A stretch of DNA of 55,363 bases, from the NCBI GenBank assembly GCA_017414965.1, contig JAFQJL010000028.1:1-55363 (forward strand), read 5' to 3'. Made by a program: the position numbers and the translations under genes. This document shows, one piece after another, positions 18,396 to 26,378 of this stretch (the stretch's first letter is position 1; every line of letters begins with the position of its first letter). Source of the stretch: Clostridia bacterium (lineage in GTDB: Bacteria; Bacillota; Clostridia; Oscillospirales; Acutalibacteraceae). The notes under the pieces are model-generated. The model was not told where the DNA came from, made no database searches, and saw only the letters and a list, made by a program, of their open reading frames with translations.

Positions 18396-18668
18396 TTAAA
18401 TGGTGTGCATCGCGTTGAAGATCTCTTCGTTCATCGCCTGCACCGACAAATTCATTTTCTTGCCGAGACCGGCCATCTCCTCCGCAAACTCCGCAAACGG
18501 AATGTCGCAGGCGGTGACGTCTACCATCATCATCATGACAAACATATCCTGCAAAACCGACTGCGTCACCTCCAGCACGTTGACCTTGTGCTCCGCACAA
18601 GCCGTGGCGATGTTGGCCAGAATGCCGACGGTATCGTGTCCGATTACCGTAATCACTGCACGTTTCAT
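18396..18668 (-). CDS. ACT domain protein (UPF0237)
   Basis: A 90-residue single ACT domain starting MKRAVITVIGHDTVGILA, with the glycine-rich ligand-binding turn (GHDTVG) and a second half typical of the UPF0237 family. The ATG at 18668 is preceded by GGGAGG; an upstream in-frame ATG adds nine residues but lies before that ribosome binding site. ACT domains bind amino acids and act as regulatory sensors. It is the first gene of a two-gene operon with the PFL protein and resembles the GcvR-like single ACT proteins. The ligand is unknown. Confidence 0.9.
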   Translation of the reverse strand: MKRAVITVIGHDTVGILANIATACAEHKVNVLEVTQSVLQDMFVMMMMVDVTACDIPFAEFAEEMAGLGKKMNLSVQAMNEEIFNAMHTI

Positions 18669-18698
18669 AGTATTGCCTCCCTTTTTGTGTTCCATCCC

Positions 18699-18727
18699 AT
18701 TTTAGCACCTTTTTCCCGTATATGCAA
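18699..18727 (-). promoter_or_regulatory. Promoter of the ACT-PFL operon
   Basis: On the minus strand TTGCAT (18722-18727), 17 bp, TAAAAT (18699-18704), about 30 bp before the ACT start codon. Confidence 0.65.
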
Positions 18728-18812
18728 AGGGTTTTAACACATTATTTTGTATATTTCCTGCCGTATATTCCAATTTGTATATTTTAATGGATGTTTTTCG
18801 CAGTCTGGGGGG

Positions 18813-18841
18813 TTGGCAGAAACTCGGCGTGGTGTTATAAT
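18813..18841 (+). promoter_or_regulatory. Promoter of the PHP-metF unit
   Basis: TTGGCA (18813-18818), 17 bp, TATAAT (18836-18841), 35 bp before the start codon. Confidence 0.75.
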
Positions 18842-18876
18842 TATAAGGAATATAACCAAAAGGGAGGGCAAAACGG

Positions 18877-19725
18877 ATGCTCGCTTTTGATTTTCATATG
18901 CACACCGGCGCGTCGCCGGACAGCCGTACCTCGCCGGAGGAGTTGGCAAACGCGGCGCTGGCGGCGGGACTGACGCACATCGCCATCACCGATCACTACG
19001 AGGCGCCGCCGGCGGACCCGAATCTGTTTCCGGATAAAAATCCACGATGGCTGGCGGCCGCCGCCGACCGCTATCGCGAGGTGGAGGCGAACTCGCAGAA
19101 AAACATTGCCGCCGTGCAGGCGCTGACCGCCGGCAAGCTGTCGGTCGCCATGGGCATGGAGCTGGGCAATCCCTTGGAGGATCTGCCGCGCACCGAGGAG
19201 TTGATCGCAGCACACGATTTTGATTTCCTGCTGGCCAGCCAGCACACCAATCCCGGCGGACCGGATTTTTATTTTCTGCAACGGTTTCCGGAGCTGGATC
19301 TGATGGCGGAGATGGACATCTACTTCGGCGAGCTGCTGAAAATCGTGGAGTGGGGAAATTTCTCCTCGCTTGCGCATTTGACCTATCCGTTCCGCTATTT
19401 TCCGGCGGACAAGCGACCAACCGATACGCGCCGCTGGGACGAGATCATCAACCGCATCTTTCGTCTGCTGGCGGAAAAGGGCTTGGCGCTGGAGATCAAC
19501 ACCTCCGGTCTGCGCAAGGAGATCGGCGAGGTTTCGCCGGCGCTGCCGCTGATTCGGCGGTTTCGCGAGCTGGGCGGCGAGCTGATCACCGTCGGCTCGG
19601 ACGCACACACGCCCGCCGACGTCGGCGCGGGCATCGCCACCGCCGTGGAGCTGGCCGAGGCGGCCGGTTTCCGCTACATCACGCGCTACGAAAAACGCAA
19701 ACCCATCCCTGAAAAGATAAAATAG
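18877..19725 (+). CDS. PHP domain phosphoesterase, histidinol-phosphatase-like
   Basis: A metal-dependent PHP-fold hydrolase of 282 residues. Metal-ligand motifs are visible in order: HMHT near residue 8, TDHYE near 47, GMELGN near 92, SQHTNPGG near 122, and GSDAHTP near 245. This layout matches HisJ/HisK-type histidinol phosphate phosphatases, which remove phosphate in histidine synthesis, but no his genes are nearby and paralogues with other phosphate esters exist, so the substrate is not certain. GGGAGGG precedes the ATG at 18877. It is 11 bp upstream of metF, so the two are cotranscribed. Confidence 0.85.
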   Translation: MLAFDFHMHTGASPDSRTSPEELANAALAAGLTHIAITDHYEAPPADPNLFPDKNPRWLAAAADRYREVEANSQKNIAAVQALTAGKLSVAMGMELGNPLEDLPRTEELIAAHDFDFLLASQHTNPGGPDFYFLQRFPELDLMAEMDIYFGELLKIVEWGNFSSLAHLTYPFRYFPADKRPTDTRRWDEIINRIFRLLAEKGLALEINTSGLRKEIGEVSPALPLIRRFRELGGELITVGSDAHTPADVGAGIATAVELAEAAGFRYITRYEKRKPIPEKIK

Positions 19726-19736
19726 GGGGTAGTTTT

Positions 19737-20600
19737 ATGAAAATCATCGAACTGTTAAATAGCGGCAAAGTGACCGTGTCGTGCGAGTTGTTTCCGCCGA
19801 AAACCGGCGAACAACTGGAGAACGCCAAGGAGATCGTGCGGCAGACCGCCGCTCTGTCGCCGGCGTTTATCAGCGTCACCTGCGGCGCCGGCGGTACCAA
19901 TGCCGGTCTGACCGTTGAGCTGGCAGATATCGCGCAAAACGAGTGCGGCGTACCGGCGTTGGTGCATTCCACCTGCGTGACCGCCTCCGCCGACGATATC
20001 GCGCATCGCTTGTCGCTGATGAAGCAACACAACCTGCAAAACGTGCTGGCGCTGCGCGGCGACATTCCAGAGGGCGTGACGCTGTCGCCGGACTTCGTCC
20101 ACGCCAGCGATCTGACCGCCGAGATTCTAAAACACGGCGATTTTTGCGTGGGCGGCGCTTGCTACCCCGACAAACACCCCGAATCCGTGTCGGTTGCGGC
20201 GGACATTGAGGGACTCAAGCGCAAGCTGGAGGCCGGCTGCCAATTCCTCACCACCCAGATGTTTTTCGACAATCAGGTGTTGTACCGCTTTTTGCTGGAG
20301 CTGCTGCGCGCCGGCTTGGACGTGCCGGTGTGCGCCGGCATTATGCCGGTGACCAACGCGCGCCAGATCGTGCGGAGCTGTGCGCTTTCGGGCACGTTGT
20401 TGCCGCCGCGCTTTAAGGCGATCGTCGACCGATTCGGCGACAATCCCGCCGCCATGCGTCAGGCGGGTATTGCCTACGCCACCGACCAGATCATCGATCT
20501 GATCGCCAACGGCGTCACCCACATTCACCTGTACACCATGAACCGACCGGAGATCGCCGGCGAGATCCTGCGCAATCTGTCGGACATCGTAAATGTATAA
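19737..20600 (+). CDS. metF: Methylenetetrahydrofolate reductase
   Basis: FAD-dependent reductase that makes 5-methyl-tetrahydrofolate, the methyl donor for MetH. The 287-residue TIM barrel shows the N-terminal CELFPPKTGEQL with the catalytic-type glutamate at residue 17, the folate-side region TCGAGGTNAG, VLALRGDIPEG, and QLTTQMFFDN-like QFLTTQMFFDN. It is followed after 56 bp by metH, its metabolic partner. The ribosome binding site is GGGGG at about 19726-19730. Electron donor (NADH or ferredoxin) is not evident. Confidence 0.95.
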   Translation: MKIIELLNSGKVTVSCELFPPKTGEQLENAKEIVRQTAALSPAFISVTCGAGGTNAGLTVELADIAQNECGVPALVHSTCVTASADDIAHRLSLMKQHNLQNVLALRGDIPEGVTLSPDFVHASDLTAEILKHGDFCVGGACYPDKHPESVSVAADIEGLKRKLEAGCQFLTTQMFFDNQVLYRFLLELLRAGLDVPVCAGIMPVTNARQIVRSCALSGTLLPPRFKAIVDRFGDNPAAMRQAGIAYATDQIIDLIANGVTHIHLYTMNRPEIAGEILRNLSDIVNV

Positions 20601-20656
20601 TTCTGTAGTAAATATACGATTTGTATACCTATTATCCCCATTAAGGAGGGATTTTT

Positions 20657-23038
20657 GTGGACTTGCGAGCCATTCTCGGAAAAGAGCGTCTGTTTTTTGA
20701 CGGCGCGATGGGCACCCAACTGCAAGAGCGCGGCTTGATCGCGGGCGAGCTGCCGGAGTCGTGGAACCTCACGCATCCGGCGGAGGTGCAGGCGGTGCAC
20801 GAGGCCTACCTGCGCGCCGGTTGTCGGCTGATGAAGGCCAACACGTTCGGCGCCAACGCCCCCAAACTCGCCGAAGCCGGACTCTCGGTGCGCGAGGTGA
20901 TCCAAGCGGCACTGGCCAACGCGCACGCCGCCAAGCAGGCGGTCGGCGCGGCGGACGCATTTGTCGGCTTGGACATCGGTCCGTGCGGACGGTTGCTGGC
21001 GCCGTTTGGCGATCTGCCATTTGAGGATGCCGTTTCGTTGTTTGCGGAGATGGTGGAGGCGGGCAAGGACGTCGCCGATTACATTCTCATCGAAACGATG
21101 AGCGATCTGTACGAAACCAAGGCGGCGGTGTTGGCGGCCAAGGAGCACGCCGATCTGCCGATCATCGTGACACTGACCTTTGATCAAAGCGGCAAGCTGC
21201 TGACCGGCGCCGACGTGGCAACGGCGGCACTGGCACTGCAGGATCTGGGCATCGACGCGCTTGGCTTCAACTGCGGACTGGGACCGCAGCAGATGCTGGC
21301 GATGTTGCCGACGCTGCATGCGGTGTGTGCGCTGCCGATCGCGGTATCGCCGAACGCCGGTCTGCCACAGATGATCGGCGGCAAGACCGTCTATAACGTC
21401 GGTCCGGCGGAATTTGCCGCCGACGCTGTCGCGCTCGCCGAGGGCGGCGCCGCCATTCTGGGCGGTTGCTGCGGCTCGACGCCGGCGCATCTGGCGGCGG
21501 TGGTCGCCGCGTGCCGCGAAATCCCCGTAAAACGAATTTCCCAAAATATACCCACCGCCGTCACCTCCTACAACCGCGCGGCGATTTTCGGGCGGCGACC
21601 GTTGCTGATCGGCGAGCGCCTCAACCCCACCGGCAAAAAGCGGTTGAAAGAGGCGCTTCGCGCCGGTGAAACCTCGTATATTCTCGGCATGGGCGTGGAG
21701 CAAGACGAGCTGGGCGCGGATATTTTGGACGTTAACGTCGGTCTGCCGGAGTTGGACGAGCCGTCGGTAATGACCGCGGTGGTCACCGCCTTGCAGGCGG
21801 TCACCGGTTGTCCGTTGCAGATCGACACCACCGATCCGGCGGCGATGGAGCAGGCGCTTCGCCAATACAACGGCAAGCCGATGCTCAACTCCGTCAACGG
21901 CAAAGCCGAGGTGCTGGAGACCGTTCTGCCGATCGCCAAAAAATACGGCGCGGTGGTGGTGGGTCTGACCTTGGACGAGGACGGCATCCCCGACACGACC
22001 GCCGGTCGCGTGGCGATCGCCGAGCGCATTGCCGCCGCGTGCGACCGGTACGGCATTCCGCGCCGCAATCTGGTGATCGATCCGCTGTGTATGACCGTTT
22101 CGACCGGCACCGAAAACGCCAACATCACGCTTGGCGCAGTGGACGCCGTCCGTCATCAACTGGGGCTTCACACCATTTTAGGCGTATCCAACGTATCGTT
22201 TGGTCTGCCGCTTCGCGAGGAGATCAACGCATCTTTCTTTACGCAGGCGATGCGGATGGGCTTGTCGGCCGGCATTATCAATCCGCTGTCGGTCAAGCTG
22301 ATGGACGCATACGCGACCTATCTGGCGCTCGCCGGTCTGGACGAAAACTGCGCCGACTATATCGCGCGGATGGCGGATCGCGACGCCGCGCCGTCTACGG
22401 TAGCAGTTTCTCCGAAGCGCGAGCCGCTGTTTGACGCAATCGTCAAAGGTTTGGCGGAGGACGCGTACGCGCACGCCAAAGCGGCGCTTCTTTCCACGCC
22501 GCCACTGGAACTGATCAACACACTGCTCATTCCGGCGCTGGACGAGGTGGGCAAGGGGTTTGAGTCCGGACGGATGTTTTTGCCACAACTGCTCACCAGC
22601 GCCAACGCGGCGCAACAAGCGTTTGCCGCCGTGCGCGAAAAGCTACAAGCCGAGGGCGGCACGCAGCAGACCAAAGCCACGCTGGTGGTGGCGACGGTGC
22701 AGGGGGATATCCACGATATCGGCAAGAATATCGTTAAAGTCCTGCTGGAGAACTACGGCTATCGCGTGATCGATCTCGGACGAGACGTGTCGCCCGAAAC
22801 CGTGGTGGAGGCGGTGCTGAAAAACGAGGTGTCGCTGGTGCTGTTATCGGCGCTGATGACCACCACCGTACCGGCGATGGCGGAGACCATCCGCCAGCTT
22901 CGGCAGGCGGCGCCCGCGTGTCGCGTAGCGGTCGGCGGTGCGGTGCTGACGCAGGAGTACGCCGATCAGATTGGCGCCGATGCCTACGCGTCGGACGCGC
23001 TCGGCGCGGTACGATACGCCGACAGCCTTTTTGGATAA
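20657..23038 (+). CDS. metH: Cobalamin-dependent methionine synthase, short form
   Basis: Transfers methyl from methyl-tetrahydrofolate to homocysteine through cobalamin. The GTG start follows AAGGAGGG. The 793 residues contain the homocysteine barrel (about 1-290, zinc cysteines in FNCGLGP and GGCCGS), the pterin-binding barrel (about 310-565, GERLNPTGKKRL), the cobalamin cap, and the Rossmann B12 domain with DIHDIGKN whose His is the lower axial ligand. The C-terminal AdoMet-binding reactivation domain (over 300 residues in E. coli MetH) is absent; the protein ends just after the B12 domain. Short forms are common in Clostridia and need a separate reactivation partner, not seen here. Confidence 0.95.
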   Translation: MDLRAILGKERLFFDGAMGTQLQERGLIAGELPESWNLTHPAEVQAVHEAYLRAGCRLMKANTFGANAPKLAEAGLSVREVIQAALANAHAAKQAVGAADAFVGLDIGPCGRLLAPFGDLPFEDAVSLFAEMVEAGKDVADYILIETMSDLYETKAAVLAAKEHADLPIIVTLTFDQSGKLLTGADVATAALALQDLGIDALGFNCGLGPQQMLAMLPTLHAVCALPIAVSPNAGLPQMIGGKTVYNVGPAEFAADAVALAEGGAAILGGCCGSTPAHLAAVVAACREIPVKRISQNIPTAVTSYNRAAIFGRRPLLIGERLNPTGKKRLKEALRAGETSYILGMGVEQDELGADILDVNVGLPELDEPSVMTAVVTALQAVTGCPLQIDTTDPAAMEQALRQYNGKPMLNSVNGKAEVLETVLPIAKKYGAVVVGLTLDEDGIPDTTAGRVAIAERIAAACDRYGIPRRNLVIDPLCMTVSTGTENANITLGAVDAVRHQLGLHTILGVSNVSFGLPLREEINASFFTQAMRMGLSAGIINPLSVKLMDAYATYLALAGLDENCADYIARMADRDAAPSTVAVSPKREPLFDAIVKGLAEDAYAHAKAALLSTPPLELINTLLIPALDEVGKGFESGRMFLPQLLTSANAAQQAFAAVREKLQAEGGTQQTKATLVVATVQGDIHDIGKNIVKVLLENYGYRVIDLGRDVSPETVVEAVLKNEVSLVLLSALMTTTVPAMAETIRQLRQAAPACRVAVGGAVLTQEYADQIGADAYASDALGAVRYADSLFG

Positions 23039-23040
23039 AC

Positions 23041-23076
23041 AAAGCGGGGTAGGTTTTGGAAAACCTACCCCGCTTT
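23041..23076. terminator. Bidirectional terminator between metH and thiT
   Basis: AAAGCGGGGTAGGTTTT (23041-23057) pairs with 23060-23076 across a very tight loop, two bases after the metH stop. It also serves the convergent thiT gene, whose stop is at 23101. Confidence 0.85.
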
Positions 23077-23100
23077 ACTATTTGTATTATTGAGTTTGGA

Positions 23101-23964
23101 TTATACAGATTTTGGCTGCTTTTTACGCAGATAGCGGGCGGTCAGCAGGCAAATCGCCGCCAAAACGGCGCCGATGCCGATCACCACAAGCATCCGCGTC
23201 CACGGCAGGATCACCGCCGTCAGCGCAAACGCCGCAGGATTAAAGTCGGCGGCCGACAGCACCAACATCAGTGCGATTACAACCTCGACCAGCGCATAGA
23301 CCACCGTGCCGACGACCGACAAACGTCCGAGCGCCGTCAACACAGTCGCCGGCACCGAGGCCGCCGTCTGTTCGCGGACGGCGCGTCCAAGCTCGGCCTT
23401 GCGGAAATCGAGTTGCTTGCCGATCCACCAGCCGGCCGCCGCCGTCACGATGGTTTCGGGGAGCATATACGAAAGGTTATAGAGCAGGGAGAAGGATACC
23501 GCCGCGCCGTCGGTGAGGAACGGCGTGCTCGCCCACACGGTACAGCCCGAGATCACGTGGCAGAGGTAACGGAGCGCGCAAGCGGTCGCCGCGCCGAGCG
23601 CGAGACCGAGCGCCGGATCTTTGACCTTGCGGAACGCGCCGCCGAGGGCGGTGCCGAGAAACGCGAGCAGGTAATCGAACAGTAAAATGCAGACAAACGC
23701 CGCAAAGCCGGGCACGTAGCCAAAGTTTTCGGCGCCGAGCAAGGCTTGGAGCAATCCGTAAACAGCGGCGGTCAGCAGACCCCAGCGGGTGCCGTGGCGG
23801 TAAGCGATCAGCACGATCGGCAGCATAGACGCGAGCGTGATACTGCCGCCGTAGGGGAGATCGAACAGCTTAAACACGCTGAGCACGGTAGCCAGCGCCA
23901 GCATCAGACCGGTCTCGCAAAGGCGGACGACCGGTCGAACGATCGGTTTGGATGAGCTTGACAT
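23101..23964 (-). CDS. thiT: ThiT-type thiamine transporter S component with C-terminal extension
   Basis: Substrate-binding membrane subunit for thiamine uptake by an energy-coupling-factor transporter. The N-terminal 190 residues have about six hydrophobic segments and ThiT-like motifs (FDLPYGGSITLASMLPI, YRHGTRWGLLTAAVYG, LRYLCHVISGCTVWA, YNLSYMLPETI). The protein is 287 residues against about 180-200 for typical ThiT; the extra 95 residues contain two further transmembrane segments (VVYALVEVVIALMLVL and RMLVVIGIGAVLAAI). A TPP riboswitch and terminator precede it on the same strand, which fixes the thiamine role. The shared EcfA/EcfT energising units are not in this window. Confidence 0.92.
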   Translation of the reverse strand: MSSSSKPIVRPVVRLCETGLMLALATVLSVFKLFDLPYGGSITLASMLPIVLIAYRHGTRWGLLTAAVYGLLQALLGAENFGYVPGFAAFVCILLFDYLLAFLGTALGGAFRKVKDPALGLALGAATACALRYLCHVISGCTVWASTPFLTDGAAVSFSLLYNLSYMLPETIVTAAAGWWIGKQLDFRKAELGRAVREQTAASVPATVLTALGRLSVVGTVVYALVEVVIALMLVLSAADFNPAAFALTAVILPWTRMLVVIGIGAVLAAICLLTARYLRKKQPKSV

Positions 23965-24001
23965 TGTTTTTTCCTCTTTTCATCAAAATTTGACGATAAA
24001 C

Positions 24002-24030
24002 AAAAATCCTCCGGTCTGATTAACCGGAGG
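24002..24030 (-). terminator. Riboswitch expression-platform terminator of thiT
   Basis: On the minus strand CCTCCGGT and ACCGGAGG form an 8-bp stem with a 7-nt loop, followed by ATTTTTG, 38 bp before thiT. CGGAGGGA at the aptamer 3' side and TCCCTCCG at the terminator can pair exactly (plus-strand 24080-24087 with 24025-24032), giving an antiterminator. Confidence 0.85.
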
Positions 24031-24074
24031 GAGAAAAACAATGCAGGGCTTGTGCACCAACCCCGACATCTGTA

Positions 24075-24162
24075 AAACATCCCTCCGCCGGCATTATCCG
24101 GATCAGGTTTAGGGTTAAGGTCAAACCTCTCTCAGCCGATGCGTGATCAGCACCCCTTGTTT
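24075..24162 (-). ncRNA. TPP riboswitch (THI element)
   Basis: Read on the minus strand, the segment has the canonical conserved blocks: GGGGTGC, GGCTGAGA, ACCTGATCCGGATAATGCC and CGGAGGGA. P1 is AAACA (24162-24158) with TGTTT (24079-24075). It binds thiamine pyrophosphate, which should favour the downstream terminator and lower thiT transcription. Confidence 0.95.
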
Positions 24163-24175
24163 ATCTGTCGAGCAC

Positions 24176-24204
24176 AGTATACACCCGCCGCCGCGGTTTG
24201 TCAA
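24176..24204 (-). promoter_or_regulatory. Promoter of the thiT riboswitch transcript
   Basis: Minus strand TTGACA (24199-24204), 17 bp, TATACT (24176-24181), close to consensus and a few bases upstream of the aptamer. Confidence 0.85.
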
Positions 24205-24210
24205 GCATTT

Positions 24211-24247
24211 CCAAAAAAACAAAGGAGAGAGCGCGGCTCTCTCCTTT
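24211..24247 (-). terminator. Terminator of the alpha/beta hydrolase gene
   Basis: AAAGGAGAGAG (24221-24231) pairs with CTCTCTCCTTT (24237-24247); on the minus strand the stem is followed by GTTTTTTTGG. It ends directly upstream of the thiT promoter. Confidence 0.85.
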
Positions 24248-24254
24248 TATACCT

Positions 24255-25265
24255 TTATTTACCGAGCATACGGTGGACGACCGGCCACACCTCGTCCGCC
24301 ATAAAGCGATGCCCCAGCGGATGACGAATGTAAACACTGCGATCCTCGACGCCGTTGTCCTCGTACGCGCGGTGACCGGCGGTAAACACCGCGTCCGAGC
24401 CGGCGATGTAGAAGCCGTGATCCAGCTCGCCGCAGACCTGCACGAAGAATTTCGGGCACGCCATGGCCATCAGATCGTTCATCTCGAAGTAATTGGCCAC
24501 GCGCGGCACGTAGTTGCAGCTGCAATGACGGCGCGCCGCAATGGATTCGGTAAACGCGCACATAGCACCCGAGGAAACCACCAATTTCAGACGATCCTCC
24601 AGCGCCGCCGTGTACGCCGTGGCGGTGCCACCGCCGGAATGTCCCATACAGCAGATGGTGCCGGCGTCCACGCGATCGGCAAACGAGGTTTGCAGCACGT
24701 CGATCAGGCGGCTGACGTCCCACACGCGCTCGCCGATGAGGGTGCGTCCCACCAACAACGCGGTCATCGCGGTTTCGTAGCAACCGAGCTTCTCAATATC
24801 CGTCTCGCCGCGGCTGCGCATTTCCATCGCGACCGCCGCAAAGCCCTCTTTTACCGCACGGATGCAGAAATCACCGTCGCCTGTCATGGCGTGGTTGGCC
24901 TGAAGTCTTTCGACGTCCTCTTCGTTGTACGGACGACCGAGCGACAGGTGCATGCCGCTGGTATGACCTTGCAGGCAGATCATCACCGGCGGATTCTCCA
25001 CGCCGTCCGGCAGCAAGAGGTGGCACGGCGTGCGGAAGCCCTGCTCGCTCTGGAAGGAAAAGCGGATCTCGGTGGCGCCTTCGATGTGGCGCTCAAATTC
25101 GATCTCTACCTCCGGTGCGACCAGCTGGAATTGATCCATGCCGAGCAGCTCCGACAGCTTGGCGCGCGCCTCTTTTCGCCAGCCGATAAAATCCCTGCCG
25201 CGATACGAAAGGGACGGCTTAGTCTGGCGCGCGACGCGTTTGATGTGCTCATAAGATGAACTCAT
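24255..25265 (-). CDS. Alpha/beta hydrolase (acetyl-xylan-esterase/dienelactone-hydrolase-like)
   Basis: A 336-residue cytosolic serine hydrolase; no signal peptide is visible. The nucleophile elbow is GHSGGG near residue 214, the oxyanion region is LQGHTSGMH near 100, and a C-terminal HPLGHRF supplies the likely catalytic His near 320. The C-terminal portion, with CGELDHGFYIAGSD before that His, fits the usual acid-then-His order. The family includes carbohydrate esterases and uncharacterised esterases; the substrate is unknown. It is a single-gene unit with its own promoter and terminator. Confidence 0.85.
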   Translation of the reverse strand: MSSSYEHIKRVARQTKPSLSYRGRDFIGWRKEARAKLSELLGMDQFQLVAPEVEIEFERHIEGATEIRFSFQSEQGFRTPCHLLLPDGVENPPVMICLQGHTSGMHLSLGRPYNEEDVERLQANHAMTGDGDFCIRAVKEGFAAVAMEMRSRGETDIEKLGCYETAMTALLVGRTLIGERVWDVSRLIDVLQTSFADRVDAGTICCMGHSGGGTATAYTAALEDRLKLVVSSGAMCAFTESIAARRHCSCNYVPRVANYFEMNDLMAMACPKFFVQVCGELDHGFYIAGSDAVFTAGHRAYEDNGVEDRSVYIRHPLGHRFMADEVWPVVHRMLGK

Positions 25266-25293
25266 TGAAACACCCTTCTTTCGGTTTTTTTAG

Positions 25294-25322
25294 ATTATAC
25301 TGCCGACAATTGGAAAAGTCAA
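25294..25322 (-). promoter_or_regulatory. Promoter of the alpha/beta hydrolase gene
   Basis: Minus strand TTGACT (25317-25322), 17 bp, TATAAT (25294-25299), about 30 bp before the start codon. Confidence 0.8.
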
Positions 25323-25333
25323 TAACAAAAAAG

Positions 25334-25361
25334 AAAAACCCTCGCTTCCGCGAGGGTTTTT
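25334..25361 (-). terminator. Terminator of tRNA-Arg
   Basis: AAAAACCCTCG (25334-25344) pairs with CGAGGGTTTTT (25351-25361), loop CTTCCG, directly at the 3' end of the tRNA and followed by T-rich sequence on the minus strand. Confidence 0.85.
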
Positions 25362-25437
25362 GGCGCGCTGGAAGGGATTCGAACCCCTGACCTTTTGATT
25401 CGTAGTCAAACACTCTATCCGGCTGAGCTACCAGCGC
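25361..25437 (-). tRNA. tRNA-Arg (anticodon ACG)
   Basis: A 77-nt cloverleaf: acceptor GCGCTGG/CCAGCGC, D-arm region TAGCTCAGCCGGATAGAG, anticodon stem TTTGA/TCAAA with loop CTACGAA (anticodon ACG), T-arm GGGGTTCGAATCCC, discriminator G and an encoded CCA. ACG is normally edited to ICG and reads CGU, CGC and CGA. It has its own promoter and terminator. Confidence 0.97.
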
Positions 25438-25459
25438 GTGTCCTTTTCAAGACTAACTT

Positions 25460-25487
25460 ATTATAACACGAATTTATCGAATGTCAA
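25460..25487 (-). promoter_or_regulatory. Promoter of tRNA-Arg
   Basis: Minus strand TTGACA (25482-25487), 16 bp, TATAAT (25460-25465), 23 bp before the mature tRNA 5' end. Confidence 0.8.
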
Positions 25488-25589
25488 CCCCTCAAAAGCA
25501 AAAATTTGAAATTTTTGCAGACACAGCGCGCCGAGAGGGCTTTGGTGCAACGGAATCGGTCCGTGCGGTTTTGCCATTCCGCCGGATCG

Positions 25590-25659
25590 CGGTGCGTCGA
25601 AGCTGTCGCACCCTACGTCATTGGTTGATTTTATAGGGGACGGCGCTTGCGACGCACCG
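25590..25659. repeat. Dyad-symmetric intergenic element
   Basis: CGGTGCGTCG (25590-25599) and CGACGCACCG (25650-25659) are perfect 10-bp inverted repeats enclosing about 50 bp that includes TAGGGGACGGCG. The motif CGCCGTCCCCTA recurs in opposite orientation at about 42639. It resembles a REP-like intergenic element; the family is not known to me. Confidence 0.45.
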
Positions 25660-25791
25660 TGGAAACACAAGTCACGGCAGCGCCACAAACACAGGGGTAG
25701 GTTTTGGTCTTTTGTTGTGTTATACATATCGTATTATATGATGTTAATTATACCTAAACCGCGTCCTTTTGTGCTATTTTTGCGATTTTTC

Positions 25792-25820
25792 TTGCAACTA
25801 TTTCCATTTTGTGCGATAAT
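25792..25820 (+). promoter_or_regulatory. Candidate promoter of trmL-fbp
   Basis: TTGCAA (25792-25797), 17 bp, GATAAT (25815-25820), about 58 bp before the trmL start. Confidence 0.65.
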
Positions 25821-25878
25821 GACTATGTATGGGCACCGATGGGTGCCGCTTGTTGTTATTCCGTTTGAGGAGGAACCT

Positions 25879-26367
25879 ATGCATCAGTTAAACATCGTGT
25901 TGGTGGAGCCGGAAATCGCCGGTAACACCGGCAACATCAGCCGCACCTGCGCCGCGACCGGCGCGCGACTGCACCTAATCAAGCCGCTGGGGTTTGAGTT
26001 GTCAGACAAACACTTAAAGCGTGCCGGCTTGGATTACTGGCATCTGCTGGATATCACGGTCTATGAGAATCTGGACGAGTTTTACGCCAAGAACAGCGGA
26101 CCGTACTATTATTTTACTACCAAGGCGGCGCACGTGTACACCGAGCCGACGTATCCCGAAACCGCCTATTTGGTGTTCGGTCGGGAGACCAAAGGCTTGC
26201 CGGAGTCGCTCATCACCCAAAACCTCGATACCGCGGTGCGGTTGCCGATGTTGGATGACGATGCCGCCCGTTCGCTCAACCTATCCAACGCCGTGGCGGT
26301 CGCCGCGTACGAAGTTCTGCGTCAGTGGGATTTCCCGTCGCTACGTCTCGGCGGCAAATTTAAGTGA
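25879..26367 (+). CDS. trmL: tRNA (cytidine/uridine(34)-2'-O)-methyltransferase TrmL
   Basis: SPOUT-class enzyme that 2'-O-methylates the wobble nucleotide of tRNA-Leu isoacceptors using AdoMet. The 162-residue form starts MHQLNIVLVEPEIAGNTGNI and carries the three SPOUT motifs: N-terminal PEIAGNTGNISRTC, the middle LVFGRETKGLP, and the knot-forming RLPMLDDDAARSLNLSNAVA. The ATG at 25879 follows GAGGAGG; the open frame extends upstream but without a ribosome binding site. fbp starts 11 bp after its stop, suggesting an operon. Confidence 0.95.
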   Translation: MHQLNIVLVEPEIAGNTGNISRTCAATGARLHLIKPLGFELSDKHLKRAGLDYWHLLDITVYENLDEFYAKNSGPYYYFTTKAAHVYTEPTYPETAYLVFGRETKGLPESLITQNLDTAVRLPMLDDDAARSLNLSNAVAVAAYEVLRQWDFPSLRLGGKFK

Positions 26368-26378
26368 GGTGTATGCTT

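Larger units (their letters stand above)
25438..25878. other. 441-bp intergenic region upstream of trmL
   Basis: No coding region is supported. It holds the tRNA-Arg promoter, the dyad element at 25590-25659 and the trmL promoter. An open frame running from 25621 into trmL has no ribosome binding site and a non-protein-like composition. Confidence 0.6.

Noticed and set aside
20525-22171. 548-residue minus-strand open frame over metH
   Set aside because: Shadow of metH, His/Arg/Gln-rich and without motifs.
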